DNA of 64,000 nucleotides. Origin: Novosphingobium aquimarinum. Lineage in GTDB: Bacteria; Pseudomonadota; Alphaproteobacteria; Sphingomonadales; Sphingomonadaceae. The position numbers and the translations under genes were made by a program. How positions within the stretch are numbered: position 1 is the stretch's first letter; every line of letters begins with the position of its first letter. Positions 15,443-24,385 of the stretch are shown in pieces. The notes below the pieces were generated by a model that was not told the origin of the DNA, ran no database searches, and was given only the letters and a program-made list of their open reading frames with translations. Where the stretch lies: the NCBI RefSeq assembly GCF_009746585.1, contig NZ_WRPO01000004.1:124001-188000 (forward strand). The letters run 5' to 3'.

Positions 15443-16452
15443 TGCGCAGCCGCGTAGGCGTCCAGCCGTTCGACATAGGACGCGATCATGTCGGGCGGCA
15501 GAAACGCGCCGGTAAAACTGTTCCGCGCCAGCGTGACGAGATCGGCTTTGGACAGGCCGCGTGCTTCGGTGACCGCCTTGAAGTTGTCCCCCACGTAGCC
15601 ACCGAAGTAGGCTGGATCGTCGGAATTGAGCGTGGCCTTAAGACCATGGGTCAGCATCGCGTCGGTCGGATGATCCTTGAGGTCATCGACGACGCACAGC
15701 TTGAGGTTGGAAAGCGGGCAGACGGTCAGCGTCATGCCGAGATCGGCCAGCCTTCGCGTCAGCTCCGGGTCTTCCAGCGAGCGATTGCCGTGATCGATCC
15801 GGTCAGTTTTGAGCTGGTCTAGCGCCTGATAGACGTAATCGGGCGGCCCTTCCTCGCCCGCGTGCGCGGTGATCTTCAGGCCCTTGGCACGCGCCGCCGC
15901 GAAGACTTGCGCGAACTTGACCGGCGGGTGGCCGACCTCGGAGGAATCGAGGCCGACCGCGGTGATCCGGTCGATCCAGGGTTCGGCCATGGCCAGGGTC
16001 TCGAAGGCCGCCTCTTCGCTCAAGTGGCGCAGGAAGCACAGGATCAGCCGGCTGGTGATGCCATGCGTCGCTTCGGCTTCCGCCATCGCCGACAGCAGCC
16101 CTTCGATCACTTCCTCGAAGGCGATGCCGCGATCGGTGTGCGTCTGCGGATCGAACATGAGTTCGGCATGGACGACCCCGTCCGCCGCCGCGCGCTTGAA
16201 ATAGGCCGCGGCGAGATCGTGAAAGTCGGCGCGGGTCTGCAGCACCCCGGCACCGGCGTAGTAGATGTCGAGGAAGTCCTGCAGGTTCGAAAACTCGTAG
16301 GCGGCGCGCACTTCCTCGACCGAGGCATAAGGAATGTCGATCCCGTTGCGCTCGGCCAGCGCGAACATCAGCTCGGGCTCGAGGCTGCCTTCGATGTGAA
16401 GGTGCAGTTCGGCCTTGGGCAGGCCGGTGATGAATTGGTCGAGTTCGGTCAT
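15436..16452 (-). CDS. Adenine deaminase (adenosine deaminase family, canonical active site)
   Basis: 338 residues from ATG at 16452. This start is chosen because its ATGA overlaps the guanine deaminase stop by 4 bases and gives the normal family N-terminus; the open frame extends further upstream only inside the neighbouring gene. All catalytic motifs are intact: ELHLHIEG (His17, His19), TAHAGEEGPP (His197, Glu200), RIDHGNRS and NSDDPAYF. The HAGEEGPP form is typical of the Aah1-type adenine deaminases that make hypoxanthine, which XdhAB can then oxidise. Adenosine as substrate is not excluded. Confidence 0.87.
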   Translation of the reverse strand: MTELDQFITGLPKAELHLHIEGSLEPELMFALAERNGIDIPYASVEEVRAAYEFSNLQDFLDIYYAGAGVLQTRADFHDLAAAYFKRAAADGVVHAELMFDPQTHTDRGIAFEEVIEGLLSAMAEAEATHGITSRLILCFLRHLSEEAAFETLAMAEPWIDRITAVGLDSSEVGHPPVKFAQVFAAARAKGLKITAHAGEEGPPDYVYQALDQLKTDRIDHGNRSLEDPELTRRLADLGMTLTVCPLSNLKLCVVDDLKDHPTDAMLTHGLKATLNSDDPAYFGGYVGDNFKAVTEARGLSKADLVTLARNSFTGAFLPPDMIASYVERLDAYAAAHC

Positions 16453-17759
16453 GGTCTTCTCGGTTCGGGAGGAAGCGGCGGACGCCGCCAGGCGCAGTCG
16501 CCTTCGATATAGGTGGCCGCGATCGCGCGGTCGTCCCCCAGGATCTGGAGCGCAAAGAGGCGATCGGCAAGGGTCGCCCCCCGCGTGCGGCGAGCCAGCA
16601 AGGGCGTGGCAGTGCAATCGAGCACAGTAAAGTCCGCCTCCTGCCCGGGCTCCAGCGCGCCGACCCGGTCGGCGATGTGCAGCAATGCGGCGCTGCCGGC
16701 AGTGGCGAGGTAGAGCGCGCGAAACGGGTCGAGCCGGTCCTCGCGGGCGATAGCGGCCTCATAGGCGAGGCCTGCGGTGCGCAGCATTGAAAAGGTCGTG
16801 CCCGCGCCGATATCGGTGCCAAGGCCCAGCCGCAGGCCATGCCGGTCGGCCTGCCCGAAATCGAAGTGGCCCGACCCGAGAAACAGGTTCGAACTGGGGC
16901 ACACGGCGATACCCGCCCCGGTTTTGGATAGCCGCGCGCAGGAGCGTTCGGTTAGATGCACGCCGTGCGCGAAGACCGAGCGCGAGCCGACCAGCCCGAA
17001 GCGATCGTAAGCGTCGAGGTAATCGGCCGCATCCGGGAAACGCGCGGCAACCGCCGCGATCTCGTGTTGGTTCTCGGCGAGATGCGTGTGCATCAGCACT
17101 TCGGGATGTTCGGCCAGCAGCGCACCCGCGTCCGCCAGCTGGGCATCGGTCGAGGCGAGCGCGAAGCGCGGCGTAATCGCGTAACCCAGGCGACCCTTGC
17201 CCTGCCAGCGGCGGATCAGCGCTTCACTTTCCGCACGTCCGCTGGCGACGGTATCGCGCAAGCCCTCGGGCCCCATGTCCATCAGCACTTTGCCCGAAAC
17301 GAGGCGCATTCGCCGCGCCAGCGCCTGCTCGAACAGGCCATCGACGGATTGCTCGTGGACAGTCGGATAGACCAGCGCGCTGGTCGTGCCATTGCGCAGC
17401 AGTTCGTCGAGGAAGAAGCCCGCGACGTCGCTGGCGTGGGCCTTGTCGACGAACGCTTTTTCGGCCGGAAAGATGTGCCGTTCGAGCCAGTCGAGCAGTT
17501 GCTCGCCATGCGCGGCAATGCGCTCGGTCTGCGGATAATGGATGTGCGCGTCGACGAAGCCGGGCACGATCAGTCCTGCGATCGCTTCGATCTCCACATC
17601 GGCGAAGCGCTGGGCGAGGTCCGCGAAGGCGCCCCGCTCCAGCACGATGCCATCCTCGATCACTAGCAGTCCGTCGGGCTCGTGACGGATCGCATCGGGT
17701 CGATCGCGCGGATCGGCGCTCACCGAGAGGATTTCGGCTCGATAGGCGCGTTTCGTCAT
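16449..17759 (-). CDS. guaD: Guanine deaminase, second copy
   Basis: 436 residues, close to the E. coli-type enzyme. Diagnostic segments are PGFVDAHIHYPQ (His72, His74), SGKVLMDMGP, YAITPRFA, MHTHLAENQHE, FAHGVHL and GLGTDIGAG. It hydrolyses guanine to xanthine, the substrate of the neighbouring xanthine dehydrogenase. The start overlaps the XdhC stop by 4 bases and the stop overlaps the adenine deaminase start by 4. It is more canonical than the copy at 939-2294. Confidence 0.92.
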   Translation of the reverse strand: MTKRAYRAEILSVSADPRDRPDAIRHEPDGLLVIEDGIVLERGAFADLAQRFADVEIEAIAGLIVPGFVDAHIHYPQTERIAAHGEQLLDWLERHIFPAEKAFVDKAHASDVAGFFLDELLRNGTTSALVYPTVHEQSVDGLFEQALARRMRLVSGKVLMDMGPEGLRDTVASGRAESEALIRRWQGKGRLGYAITPRFALASTDAQLADAGALLAEHPEVLMHTHLAENQHEIAAVAARFPDAADYLDAYDRFGLVGSRSVFAHGVHLTERSCARLSKTGAGIAVCPSSNLFLGSGHFDFGQADRHGLRLGLGTDIGAGTTFSMLRTAGLAYEAAIAREDRLDPFRALYLATAGSAALLHIADRVGALEPGQEADFTVLDCTATPLLARRTRGATLADRLFALQILGDDRAIAATYIEGDCAWRRPPLPPEPRRP

Positions 17760-18673
17760 TGCCCCCTCAACTGCAGCAGCTGCGCCAGCACACCGATGGC
17801 GATCACATCAGGCTCCTTGCCGTGGACGCCCGGTATGCCAATCGGCGCCGTGAGACGCGCGAGCCCGGCTTCGTCGATCCCATCCGCGGTAAGTCGCGAA
17901 CGGAACCGCGCGAGCTTGGTCGCGGAGCCGATCAGCCCGACGAACGCGACCGGATCGCGCGACAGGGCGGCGAGCGTCAGGTGATAGTCGAGCGGGTGAT
18001 CGTGCGTGAGAATCACGATCGCCGCATCCTCTGGCGCATCGGCGAGACAATCGGCCACCGTCTCCTCCGGCGTCACGGTGACACCGTCGATGTCGGCCAT
18101 CTCGGGGCGCGTATCGAACCAGGCGAGTTGCAGCGGCAGCCCGGTCGCGTGCCGCGCGATCGCTTGCCCGACGTGGCCGGCACCGAAAAGATAGATCGGG
18201 CGCGGCCGCTCGCCTACGGGCTCGACCATGCGAAAGCCCGCCTCGGGCCGTTCCCCCCGCGCCGACTGCCGCGTCACGGTTTCGCGCTCGAACACGGCGC
18301 GAGCCACCCCGGCCGTTTCGAACGTGGTCGCGAGCATGCGCCCGGGTTCGGCATCGTGCAGCCAATCGAGCGCCTCGGGGTCCAGCCGCTCGATCAGCAA
18401 CCGCACGCGCCCGCCACAGCATTGTCCAAGCAAGGGGCCCAGCGGATAGTCCTGCACCCGCCAGGTGCCGGGCGGATGCTCCAGCATCGCGCGCGCTTGG
18501 TCGATGGCGCGAAACTCCAGCTGGCCGCCGCCGATCGTGCCTTGCTCGCCTTGCGCCATGACGAGCATGCGCGTTCCCGCGCCGCGCGGCGCGGAGCCCT
18601 CCGTGGCCATGACCGAAACCATCGCCGCCGGTTCGTCGCCAAGCCGGCGCAGCCAGCCGATCCACTGGCTCAC
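17756..18673 (-). CDS. xdhC: XdhC, xanthine dehydrogenase molybdenum cofactor maturation protein
   Basis: 305 residues with the two XdhC/CoxI domains. The N-terminal part carries VSVMATEGSAPRGAGTRMLV and a GTIGGGQLE segment followed by LLGQCCGGRV, whose cysteines are typical of the family. The C-terminal Rossmann domain begins at IYLFGAGHVGQAIA near residue 163 and includes ILTHDHPLDY. XdhC binds the molybdenum cofactor, promotes its sulfuration and delivers it to the XdhB subunit. The gene overlaps both neighbours by 4 bases, as usual in xdhABC operons. Confidence 0.93.
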   Translation of the reverse strand: MSQWIGWLRRLGDEPAAMVSVMATEGSAPRGAGTRMLVMAQGEQGTIGGGQLEFRAIDQARAMLEHPPGTWRVQDYPLGPLLGQCCGGRVRLLIERLDPEALDWLHDAEPGRMLATTFETAGVARAVFERETVTRQSARGERPEAGFRMVEPVGERPRPIYLFGAGHVGQAIARHATGLPLQLAWFDTRPEMADIDGVTVTPEETVADCLADAPEDAAIVILTHDHPLDYHLTLAALSRDPVAFVGLIGSATKLARFRSRLTADGIDEAGLARLTAPIGIPGVHGKEPDVIAIGVLAQLLQLRGQ

Positions 18674-20982
18674 GACGATCTATGTCCGGCGATGGCGGCG
18701 AGGATTTTCTCCGGCGTCGCCGGAGCTTCGAGCGGCGGATAGGCCCGGCTGTCGGGTTGGATCGCGGCGATGGCTCGGCCGATGGCCGAAAACACCGAGA
18801 TCGCCAGCATGAACGGCGGCTCGCCCACCGCCTTCGAACGATTGATGGTCGGCTGCACGTTCTCGCCGTCCCACAAGTCGATGGTGAGGCGTTTGGGCCG
18901 ATCCGAAGCGGTGGGGATCTTGTAAGTCGCGGGCGAATGCGTGAGCAGCCGGCCCTTGTCGTCCCAGACCAGTTCCTCGGTGGTCAGCCAGCCTTGCCCT
19001 TGCACAAAGCCCCCCTCGATCTGGCCGCGATCGATCGCGGGATTGAGCGAGCGGCCGACGTCGTGGAGGATGTCGACCGCCAGCACCTTGTGCTCGCCGG
19101 TCAGCGTATCGACGACCACTTCGGACACCGCCGCGCCATAAGCGAAGTAGTAGAACGGCCGCCCCTTGTGGGCGACACGGTCATAGGCGATGTCCGGCGT
19201 GGCGTAATAGCCGGTCGCGGACAGCGAGATCTGGCCGATGTGCGCCCGCCTCGCCGCTTCGCCCAGCGTCAGCATTTCGCTGCCGACATGGACGCCGTCG
19301 GGCGTGAACAGGATCTCGCCGGCATCGCAGCTGAACTCTTCGGCAAGAAACTGCACCAGTCGCTCGCGGATCGTCATCGCGGCGCGGTGCGCCGCCATCC
19401 CGTTGAGGTCCGCGCCCGAACTGGCCGCGGTGGCCGAGGTGTTGGGCACTTTGTCGGTGCGCGTCGCCGTGATCCGCACTTGCGACAAGGGCACCGCGAA
19501 CACGTCCGCCACCACTTGCGCGACCTTGACGTAGACCCCCTGCCCCATCTCGGTCCCGCCGTGATTGAGCTGGATCGAGCCATCGGCGTACAGGTGCACC
19601 AGCGCCCCGGCCTGATTGAGGTGGGTGGAAGTAAAGCTTATCCCGAACTTCACCGGCGTCAGCGCGATGCCACGCTTGAGCACGGGACTCGTTTCGTTGA
19701 ACTGCGCGATCTTGCGCGCACGTTCGTCGTATCGTGCCGTCTCTCGCAGCCGCGCGATCATATCCGGCGCGATGTTGTCAGTGACCTGCATCTCGTAGGG
19801 GGTTACGTCGCGCCCTTCGTCGCCGTAGAGATTGGCTATGCGCACCTCGATCGGATCCCGGCCCAGGCTGGCGGCGATGTCGTCGATGATCCGCTCGATC
19901 GCGAGCATGCCCTGCGGGCCGCCGAAGCCGCGAAAGGCGGTGGCCGAGACGGTGTTCGTCTTCAGCCGCTCCGAGACAATCACGACATCGGGCAGATAGT
20001 AGCAGTTGTCCGCATGGAACATCGCGCGGTCGTTGATTGCGGGCGACAGATCGACGCTCGCGCCACAGCGCGACGCAAGCGCGAGGTCGAGACCGACGAT
20101 CCGCCCTTCCTCGTCGAAGCCGACATCGTAGCCGATCTCGAATTCATGGCGCTTGCCGGTCAGCACCATGTCGTCGTCGCGGTCGCAGCGGAACTTGGCG
20201 GGGCGCCCGGTCTTGGCGGCGACGAGTGCGCAGGCGGCGGCGAACAGCGCGGCCTGCGTTTCCTTGCCGCCGAACGCGCCGCCCATCCGCCGCACTTCGA
20301 TCGTGACGTCCGCCGAGACCAGCCCGAGCATGTGCGCAACCAGGTGCTGCACTTCGCTCGGATGCTGGGTCGAACTGACGAGATGGATTTGCCCATCCTC
20401 GAGCGGAGTCGCGATCGAGACCTGGCCTTCGAGATAGAAATGATCCTGCCCGCCCATCGCGACGCGGCCTTCGAGGCGATGCGGGGCGTCGGCCAGCGCG
20501 CTGGCGGCGTCGCCGCGCACCATGCGCTGCACCGGCTCGATCTCCGATCCTGCTTCTCGGGCTTGATCGAGCGAGAGCAGCGGCGTGATCGGTTCATATT
20601 CGATGCGGCCGAGCCTCGCGGCGCGGCGGGCCGCGTCCCGGCTCGTCGCCGCGACGAGGAACACCGCCTGCCCGTGATAGATCACTTCGCCATCCGCAAG
20701 CAGCGGATCGTCGTGCGCCATCGGGCTGACGTCGTTGACGCCTGGGATGTCTGCGGCGGTATAGACCGCGACCACGCCGTCGAAGGCACGCACCTCGGCG
20801 AGATCCATGTCGACGATCCGCGCGCGCGCCTCGGTGCTCAGCCCGAAGGCGAGGTGAAGGAGATCGCGCGGTTCGGGCAAGTCGTCGGCATAGCGCGCCT
20901 CGCCGCTGACGTGCAGGGCGGCGCTGTCATGCGGCTTCGCGGGCTTTTCGAGGACATTCCAGCCGGGATCGCGCTCAGCCAT
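18670..20982 (-). CDS. xdhB: Xanthine dehydrogenase, molybdopterin-binding large subunit
   Basis: 770 residues from ATG at 20982, which overlaps the XdhA stop by 8 bases and yields the normal XdhB start (MAERDPGWNVLEKPAKPHD). It oxidises hypoxanthine to xanthine and xanthine to urate at the Mo centre. Seen motifs: GGQDHFYLEGQ, RRMGGAFGGKETQ, TAFRGFGGPQGMLA, GGTEMGQGVYVKVAQV, SATAASSGADLNGMA, GFVQGQGWLT and, near the C-terminus, KAVGEPPFMLA with the catalytic-type Glu. The length and motif order match bacterial split XDH. It works with XdhA (Fe-S and FAD) as a heterotetramer in the cytoplasm. Confidence 0.95.
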   Translation of the reverse strand: MAERDPGWNVLEKPAKPHDSAALHVSGEARYADDLPEPRDLLHLAFGLSTEARARIVDMDLAEVRAFDGVVAVYTAADIPGVNDVSPMAHDDPLLADGEVIYHGQAVFLVAATSRDAARRAARLGRIEYEPITPLLSLDQAREAGSEIEPVQRMVRGDAASALADAPHRLEGRVAMGGQDHFYLEGQVSIATPLEDGQIHLVSSTQHPSEVQHLVAHMLGLVSADVTIEVRRMGGAFGGKETQAALFAAACALVAAKTGRPAKFRCDRDDDMVLTGKRHEFEIGYDVGFDEEGRIVGLDLALASRCGASVDLSPAINDRAMFHADNCYYLPDVVIVSERLKTNTVSATAFRGFGGPQGMLAIERIIDDIAASLGRDPIEVRIANLYGDEGRDVTPYEMQVTDNIAPDMIARLRETARYDERARKIAQFNETSPVLKRGIALTPVKFGISFTSTHLNQAGALVHLYADGSIQLNHGGTEMGQGVYVKVAQVVADVFAVPLSQVRITATRTDKVPNTSATAASSGADLNGMAAHRAAMTIRERLVQFLAEEFSCDAGEILFTPDGVHVGSEMLTLGEAARRAHIGQISLSATGYYATPDIAYDRVAHKGRPFYYFAYGAAVSEVVVDTLTGEHKVLAVDILHDVGRSLNPAIDRGQIEGGFVQGQGWLTTEELVWDDKGRLLTHSPATYKIPTASDRPKRLTIDLWDGENVQPTINRSKAVGEPPFMLAISVFSAIGRAIAAIQPDSRAYPPLEAPATPEKILAAIAGHRSS

Positions 20983-22402
20983 GGATCGCCTCGCAATCGA
21001 GCACGCTGATCGCCGTCCCCTGCTGTGCCAGCCACATGCGCCGCAGAACGTTGCTTGCCGCTTCGAGCCGGTAGGCGCGAGAGCCGCGAACGTCGGTGAG
21101 CGGGTCGAAATCCTCGGACAGCGCCTGCGCCGCCGCTTCGAACGTCTCGGCCGAGAAGGGCGCCCCGCTGAGCGCGGCCTCGCAGTGGGTCGCGCGCTTG
21201 GGTGTAGCGGCCATCCCGCCGAACGCGATGCGCGCGGTCGTGATCGTGCCGTCGCGAACGGCCAGTGCAATGGCGCCGCACACGGCCGAAATATCGCTGT
21301 CCAACCGGCGCGAGAGCTTGGACATGTGGATCGCCGCATCCGGGCCGGGCCGGGGTACGAAGATGCTCTCGACGAATTCGCCGGGGTGCCGGTCCTGCTT
21401 GCCGTAATCGAGGAAGAAGTCCTCCAACGGCATCGACCGCGCTCCTTCCTGCGAGCGCAACGTCAGCGTCGCGCCGAGCGCGATCAGTGCGGGTGGGCCG
21501 TCGCCGATCGGCGAGCCATTGGCGATATTGCCACCGACCGTGGCGGCGCTGCGGATTTGCAGAGCGGCGAAGCGGCGCACGAGTTCGCCGAGATCAGGAT
21601 GAAGCCGCGCCATCGCCTCGTGCGCCTCCGCCCAGCGCACGCCGGCGCCGATGGTGAGGCCTTCATCGGTCTCGGACAATTCGCGCAGTTCGGCGACGTC
21701 TGACAGAAAAATCACGGTCTCCAGCTGTCGCAGCGCCTTCGTCACCCACAAGCCGACATCGGTTGCGCCTGCGACCAGGCGCGCGTCGGGATGATCGGCG
21801 AGCAACTGCACCAGGGCTTCGACCGTGCGCGGCGCGAACCACTGGCGGCCTTGCCAGGTGCCCGACGCCGGTTCCTTCGCGAGCGCTGCCAGAGCCTGTG
21901 CCGAAGGCAGCGTCTCGTCGGGAAGGGTCGGCACTTGCTCGGCGGCATCGAGGATCGGGCCGTAGCCGGTGCAACGACACAGGTTTCCGGCAATCACGTC
22001 GGCGGCAGGCAAAGCGCTCCCCAGCGCGCCGATCGCGCGGCCCTGCAACGACATCACGAAGCCCGGCGTGCAGAACCCGCATTGCGAACTGCCGTTATCG
22101 GCCATCGTCTGCTGCAGCGGGTTGAGCTCGCCGTCGCGCTTCAGGCTCTCGACCGTCAGCAGCGCTTTGCCGTGGAGCATCGGCAGGAACAGGATGCACG
22201 CATTGAGCGCGCGCCAGGCAACGCCGCCCGTTCCGTCTGCCTCTCCCATCAGCACCGTGCACGCGCCGCAGTCGCCTTCCGCACAGCCTTCCTTGGTGCC
22301 GGTGCGGCGCAGCGTATAGCGCACGTAATCGAGCACGGTCGCGGTCGGATCGACGTGGTCGATCGTGATCGTCTCGCCATCGAGAAGGAAGGAGATCGCC
22401 AT
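20975..22402 (-). CDS. xdhA: Xanthine dehydrogenase, Fe-S/FAD small subunit
   Basis: 475 residues. The N-terminal plant-type [2Fe-2S] domain has CAEGDCGACTVL (Cys40, Cys45, Cys48) and Cys69. The second, all-helical [2Fe-2S] domain has QCGFCTPGFVMSL and NLCRCTGYGPI. The FAD domain follows (from about residue 195), with LVAGATDVGLWV and TVGGNIANGSPIGDGPPAL. It passes electrons from the XdhB molybdenum site to NAD+. It starts 2 bases downstream of the hydroxyisourate hydrolase stop, within the purine operon. Confidence 0.95.
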   Translation of the reverse strand: MAISFLLDGETITIDHVDPTATVLDYVRYTLRRTGTKEGCAEGDCGACTVLMGEADGTGGVAWRALNACILFLPMLHGKALLTVESLKRDGELNPLQQTMADNGSSQCGFCTPGFVMSLQGRAIGALGSALPAADVIAGNLCRCTGYGPILDAAEQVPTLPDETLPSAQALAALAKEPASGTWQGRQWFAPRTVEALVQLLADHPDARLVAGATDVGLWVTKALRQLETVIFLSDVAELRELSETDEGLTIGAGVRWAEAHEAMARLHPDLGELVRRFAALQIRSAATVGGNIANGSPIGDGPPALIALGATLTLRSQEGARSMPLEDFFLDYGKQDRHPGEFVESIFVPRPGPDAAIHMSKLSRRLDSDISAVCGAIALAVRDGTITTARIAFGGMAATPKRATHCEAALSGAPFSAETFEAAAQALSEDFDPLTDVRGSRAYRLEAASNVLRRMWLAQQGTAISVLDCEAIHG

Positions 22403-22404
22403 CG

Positions 22405-22737
22405 TCAGCTCCCCCGGTACGTCGAATAGGCAAAGGGCGAGACGAGCAACGGTACGTGGTAGTGCCCCTCTTCTTCGACGACGCCGAAGTCGATCGCAAC
22501 CTGGTCCAGGAACGGAGGATCGGGCAGGTCCACGCCCTTGCTGCGGAAATAGTCCGCCACCGCGAATGTCAGCCGAAAACGGCCGGTCGTGATCGCCGGC
22601 AAGTCCGGGCAGCGACCGTCGGCGTTAGTGGTCCCCTCGAAAAGCAGGTGATCATCGGCCCCGGCAAGAACGATCGCCACTCCGACCGCTGGGCAGCCGT
22701 GCGTCGTGTCGAGGACATGGGTGGATAGACTGGTCAT
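22405..22737 (-). CDS. uraH: 5-hydroxyisourate hydrolase (transthyretin-like)
   Basis: 110 residues, the family norm. The N-terminus (SLSTHVLDTTHGCPA, His7) and the C-terminal tetrapeptide YRGS are the signature of 5-hydroxyisourate hydrolases and distinguish them from vertebrate transthyretin. HYHVPLLVSPFAYSTYRGS closes the protein. It opens the ring of 5-hydroxyisourate made by urate oxidase to give OHCU, the substrate of UraD. The gene overlaps the puuD stop by 4 bases, and puuD and uraD lie immediately upstream, so all three urate-to-allantoin steps are contiguous. There is no signal peptide, so it is cytoplasmic. Confidence 0.95.
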   Translation of the reverse strand: MTSLSTHVLDTTHGCPAVGVAIVLAGADDHLLFEGTTNADGRCPDLPAITTGRFRLTFAVADYFRSKGVDLPDPPFLDQVAIDFGVVEEEGHYHVPLLVSPFAYSTYRGS

Positions 22738-23948
22738 GGCAGTGTTCCCTGATCGATCCAGGCACCGAGCCGGTCGCGCTCGGCGCGAGTCATGCCGGTG
22801 GCGTTGCCGAGCGGCATCACTTCGCTGTCGACCGCCATCGCCTTGATCTTGGCAGCATGCGCGCTGGCGCTCTGGTAGCTGTCGAGCACAACGCCCAGCG
22901 GCGGTGCGGTTACGGCGGGGTTGGTCGGCCTGGCCTCATGGCAGCTGGTGCAATGTTTCGTGAGGATCGGCTCGATGTCGGCGTAGGTCAAGCGCGGCGG
23001 CAGAGCTTCGCCTCCCGCCGGTGCCGGTTCGGCCGTCGCTCCCTTTTCCAGCGAGACGTAAGTGACGCTCACAAGAGCGAGACCAGCGGCCACGGCCATC
23101 GCCACACCGGTGGGCGCGTCGCGATGGCGCAAGTTGAAGACATGGCGCACGGCGATGCCTGTGGCGCCCAGCAGCGCCAGGACGACCCAAGGATAGCGCG
23201 CCCCGTAAGTCATCGGGTAATGATGGCTCACCATGATGAACAGCACCGGCAGCGTCATGTAATTGTTGTGCACCGAGCGCAGCTTGGCCGCCGCGCCCAG
23301 CTTCGGATCGGGCTCCTGCCCCGCCATCAGCGCGGCGACGACCTTGCGCTGGTTCGGGATGATGATGAAGAACACGTTGCCCACCATCACCGAACCGATC
23401 ATCGCTCCGACGTGGAGATAGGCCCCGCGCGCATTGAACACGGTGTTGAGGAACCAGGCGGCGAAGACGAGAAACGCGAACCAGATCAGCCCGAGCCAGC
23501 GGTTGTCCTTGCGCAGCGGCGAATGGCACAGCCCATCGTAGACCGCCCAGCCGACGAACAGCGCGCCCGCCGCGATCGCGATGGCGTCCCACTGGCTGAT
23601 TCGCGCCTTGGCGGGATCGACAAGATACGTCTCCGCGCCGATCCAGTAGATCAGCACCAGCAGCGAGAAACCGCTGATCCAGGTGAAGTAGGCTTCCCAT
23701 TTGAACCAGTGCAGATCCGCAGGCATCTTTGCCGGGGCAACGAGGTATTTCTCGTTGTGATAGAAGCCGCCCCCATGGACCGACCATAGCTCGCCCGAAG
23801 CCTCGCCCTGCGCGGGCGGACGCAAGTGGTTGTCGAGCCAGACGAAATAGAAGGACGAGCCGATCCAGGCGATCCCGGCGGTCAGGTGCAACCAGCGCAG
23901 CGCGAGGTTGATCCATTCGCCCCAATCGATGACAAATCCGGGGCTCAC
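22734..23948 (-). CDS. puuD: Membrane-bound urate oxidase PuuD with C-terminal cytochrome c domain
   Basis: 404 residues. The first 300 or so contain about eight hydrophobic segments of the PuuD/DUF989 type, starting LALRWLHLTAGIAWIGSSFY. The C-terminal 90 residues are a cytochrome c domain with the haem motif CTSCH (about residue 332) and the likely distal ligand Met in SEVMPLGNATGMT. This family oxidises urate to 5-hydroxyisourate and is thought to pass electrons to a c-type cytochrome or terminal oxidase, so no hydrogen peroxide is made, unlike soluble uricase. No soluble uricase (uox/pucLM) or flavin HpxO gene is seen in the window, so PuuD is the urate-oxidising step here. Confidence 0.93.
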   Translation of the reverse strand: MSPGFVIDWGEWINLALRWLHLTAGIAWIGSSFYFVWLDNHLRPPAQGEASGELWSVHGGGFYHNEKYLVAPAKMPADLHWFKWEAYFTWISGFSLLVLIYWIGAETYLVDPAKARISQWDAIAIAAGALFVGWAVYDGLCHSPLRKDNRWLGLIWFAFLVFAAWFLNTVFNARGAYLHVGAMIGSVMVGNVFFIIIPNQRKVVAALMAGQEPDPKLGAAAKLRSVHNNYMTLPVLFIMVSHHYPMTYGARYPWVVLALLGATGIAVRHVFNLRHRDAPTGVAMAVAAGLALVSVTYVSLEKGATAEPAPAGGEALPPRLTYADIEPILTKHCTSCHEARPTNPAVTAPPLGVVLDSYQSASAHAAKIKAMAVDSEVMPLGNATGMTRAERDRLGAWIDQGTLP

Positions 23949-24385
23949 GCCGCGTCCTCCAGACGCAGCCTGGTGATCTTGCCGATCTCGGCGATGGCCG
24001 TGGCGATTTCTTCCTCTCGCGTGTGTGCCAGCCGCGCTTCCATCGCGGCAAGGATGCCCGCCTTGTCGGTCAGGCGGACGCAGATGATGAAGGGAAAGCC
24101 GAAGCGCTCGCGGTACGCGGAGTTGAGCGCGTGAAACCGCTCGAATTCCTCAGGACTGAGCCGGTCGAGCCCGGCAGAGGCCTGTTCGGCTGCGCTGGCA
24201 TCGGTCAGAGTACGGTCGACGGCCGCCTTGCCCGCGAGCTCGGGGTGCGCCCGGATCAGGGCCAGCCGCTCTGCGTCGCTCGCTTCGGCAACCACGGCCA
24301 TCAGGTCCGCATGCCGGTCGCCCGAGGACGGCCGCGCATCGGCGCGTTCCTCGACCCAGGGGCTATGTTCGAACAGCGCGGCCAT
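23945..24385 (-). CDS. uraD: OHCU decarboxylase
   Basis: 146 residues. It decarboxylates 2-oxo-4-hydroxy-4-carboxy-5-ureidoimidazoline to S-allantoin. Diagnostic segments are FEHSPWV, LIRAHPELAGK with the catalytic His (His47), and SPEEFERFHALNSAYRERFG. Most family members are about 160-170 residues; this one begins right at the FEHSPWV segment and lacks most of the usual first helix. The frame stays open upstream but has no ATG, GTG or TTG, and the ATG at 24385 shares its A with the stop of the upstream gene (TGATG), so this start is the best choice. It overlaps puuD by 4 bases. Confidence 0.92.
   Translation of the reverse strand: MAALFEHSPWVEERADARPSSGDRHADLMAVVAEASDAERLALIRAHPELAGKAAVDRTLTDASAAEQASAGLDRLSPEEFERFHALNSAYRERFGFPFIICVRLTDKAGILAAMEARLAHTREEEIATAIAEIGKITRLRLEDAA

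Noticed and set aside
18682..21009. A 775-codon open frame antisense to xdhB
   Set aside because: The XdhB motifs on the other strand are complete; this frame is a codon-bias shadow.
22734..23948. Cytochrome c oxidase-like or plain cytochrome gene
   Set aside because: The membrane part matches the PuuD urate oxidase family and the gene is between uraH and uraD.
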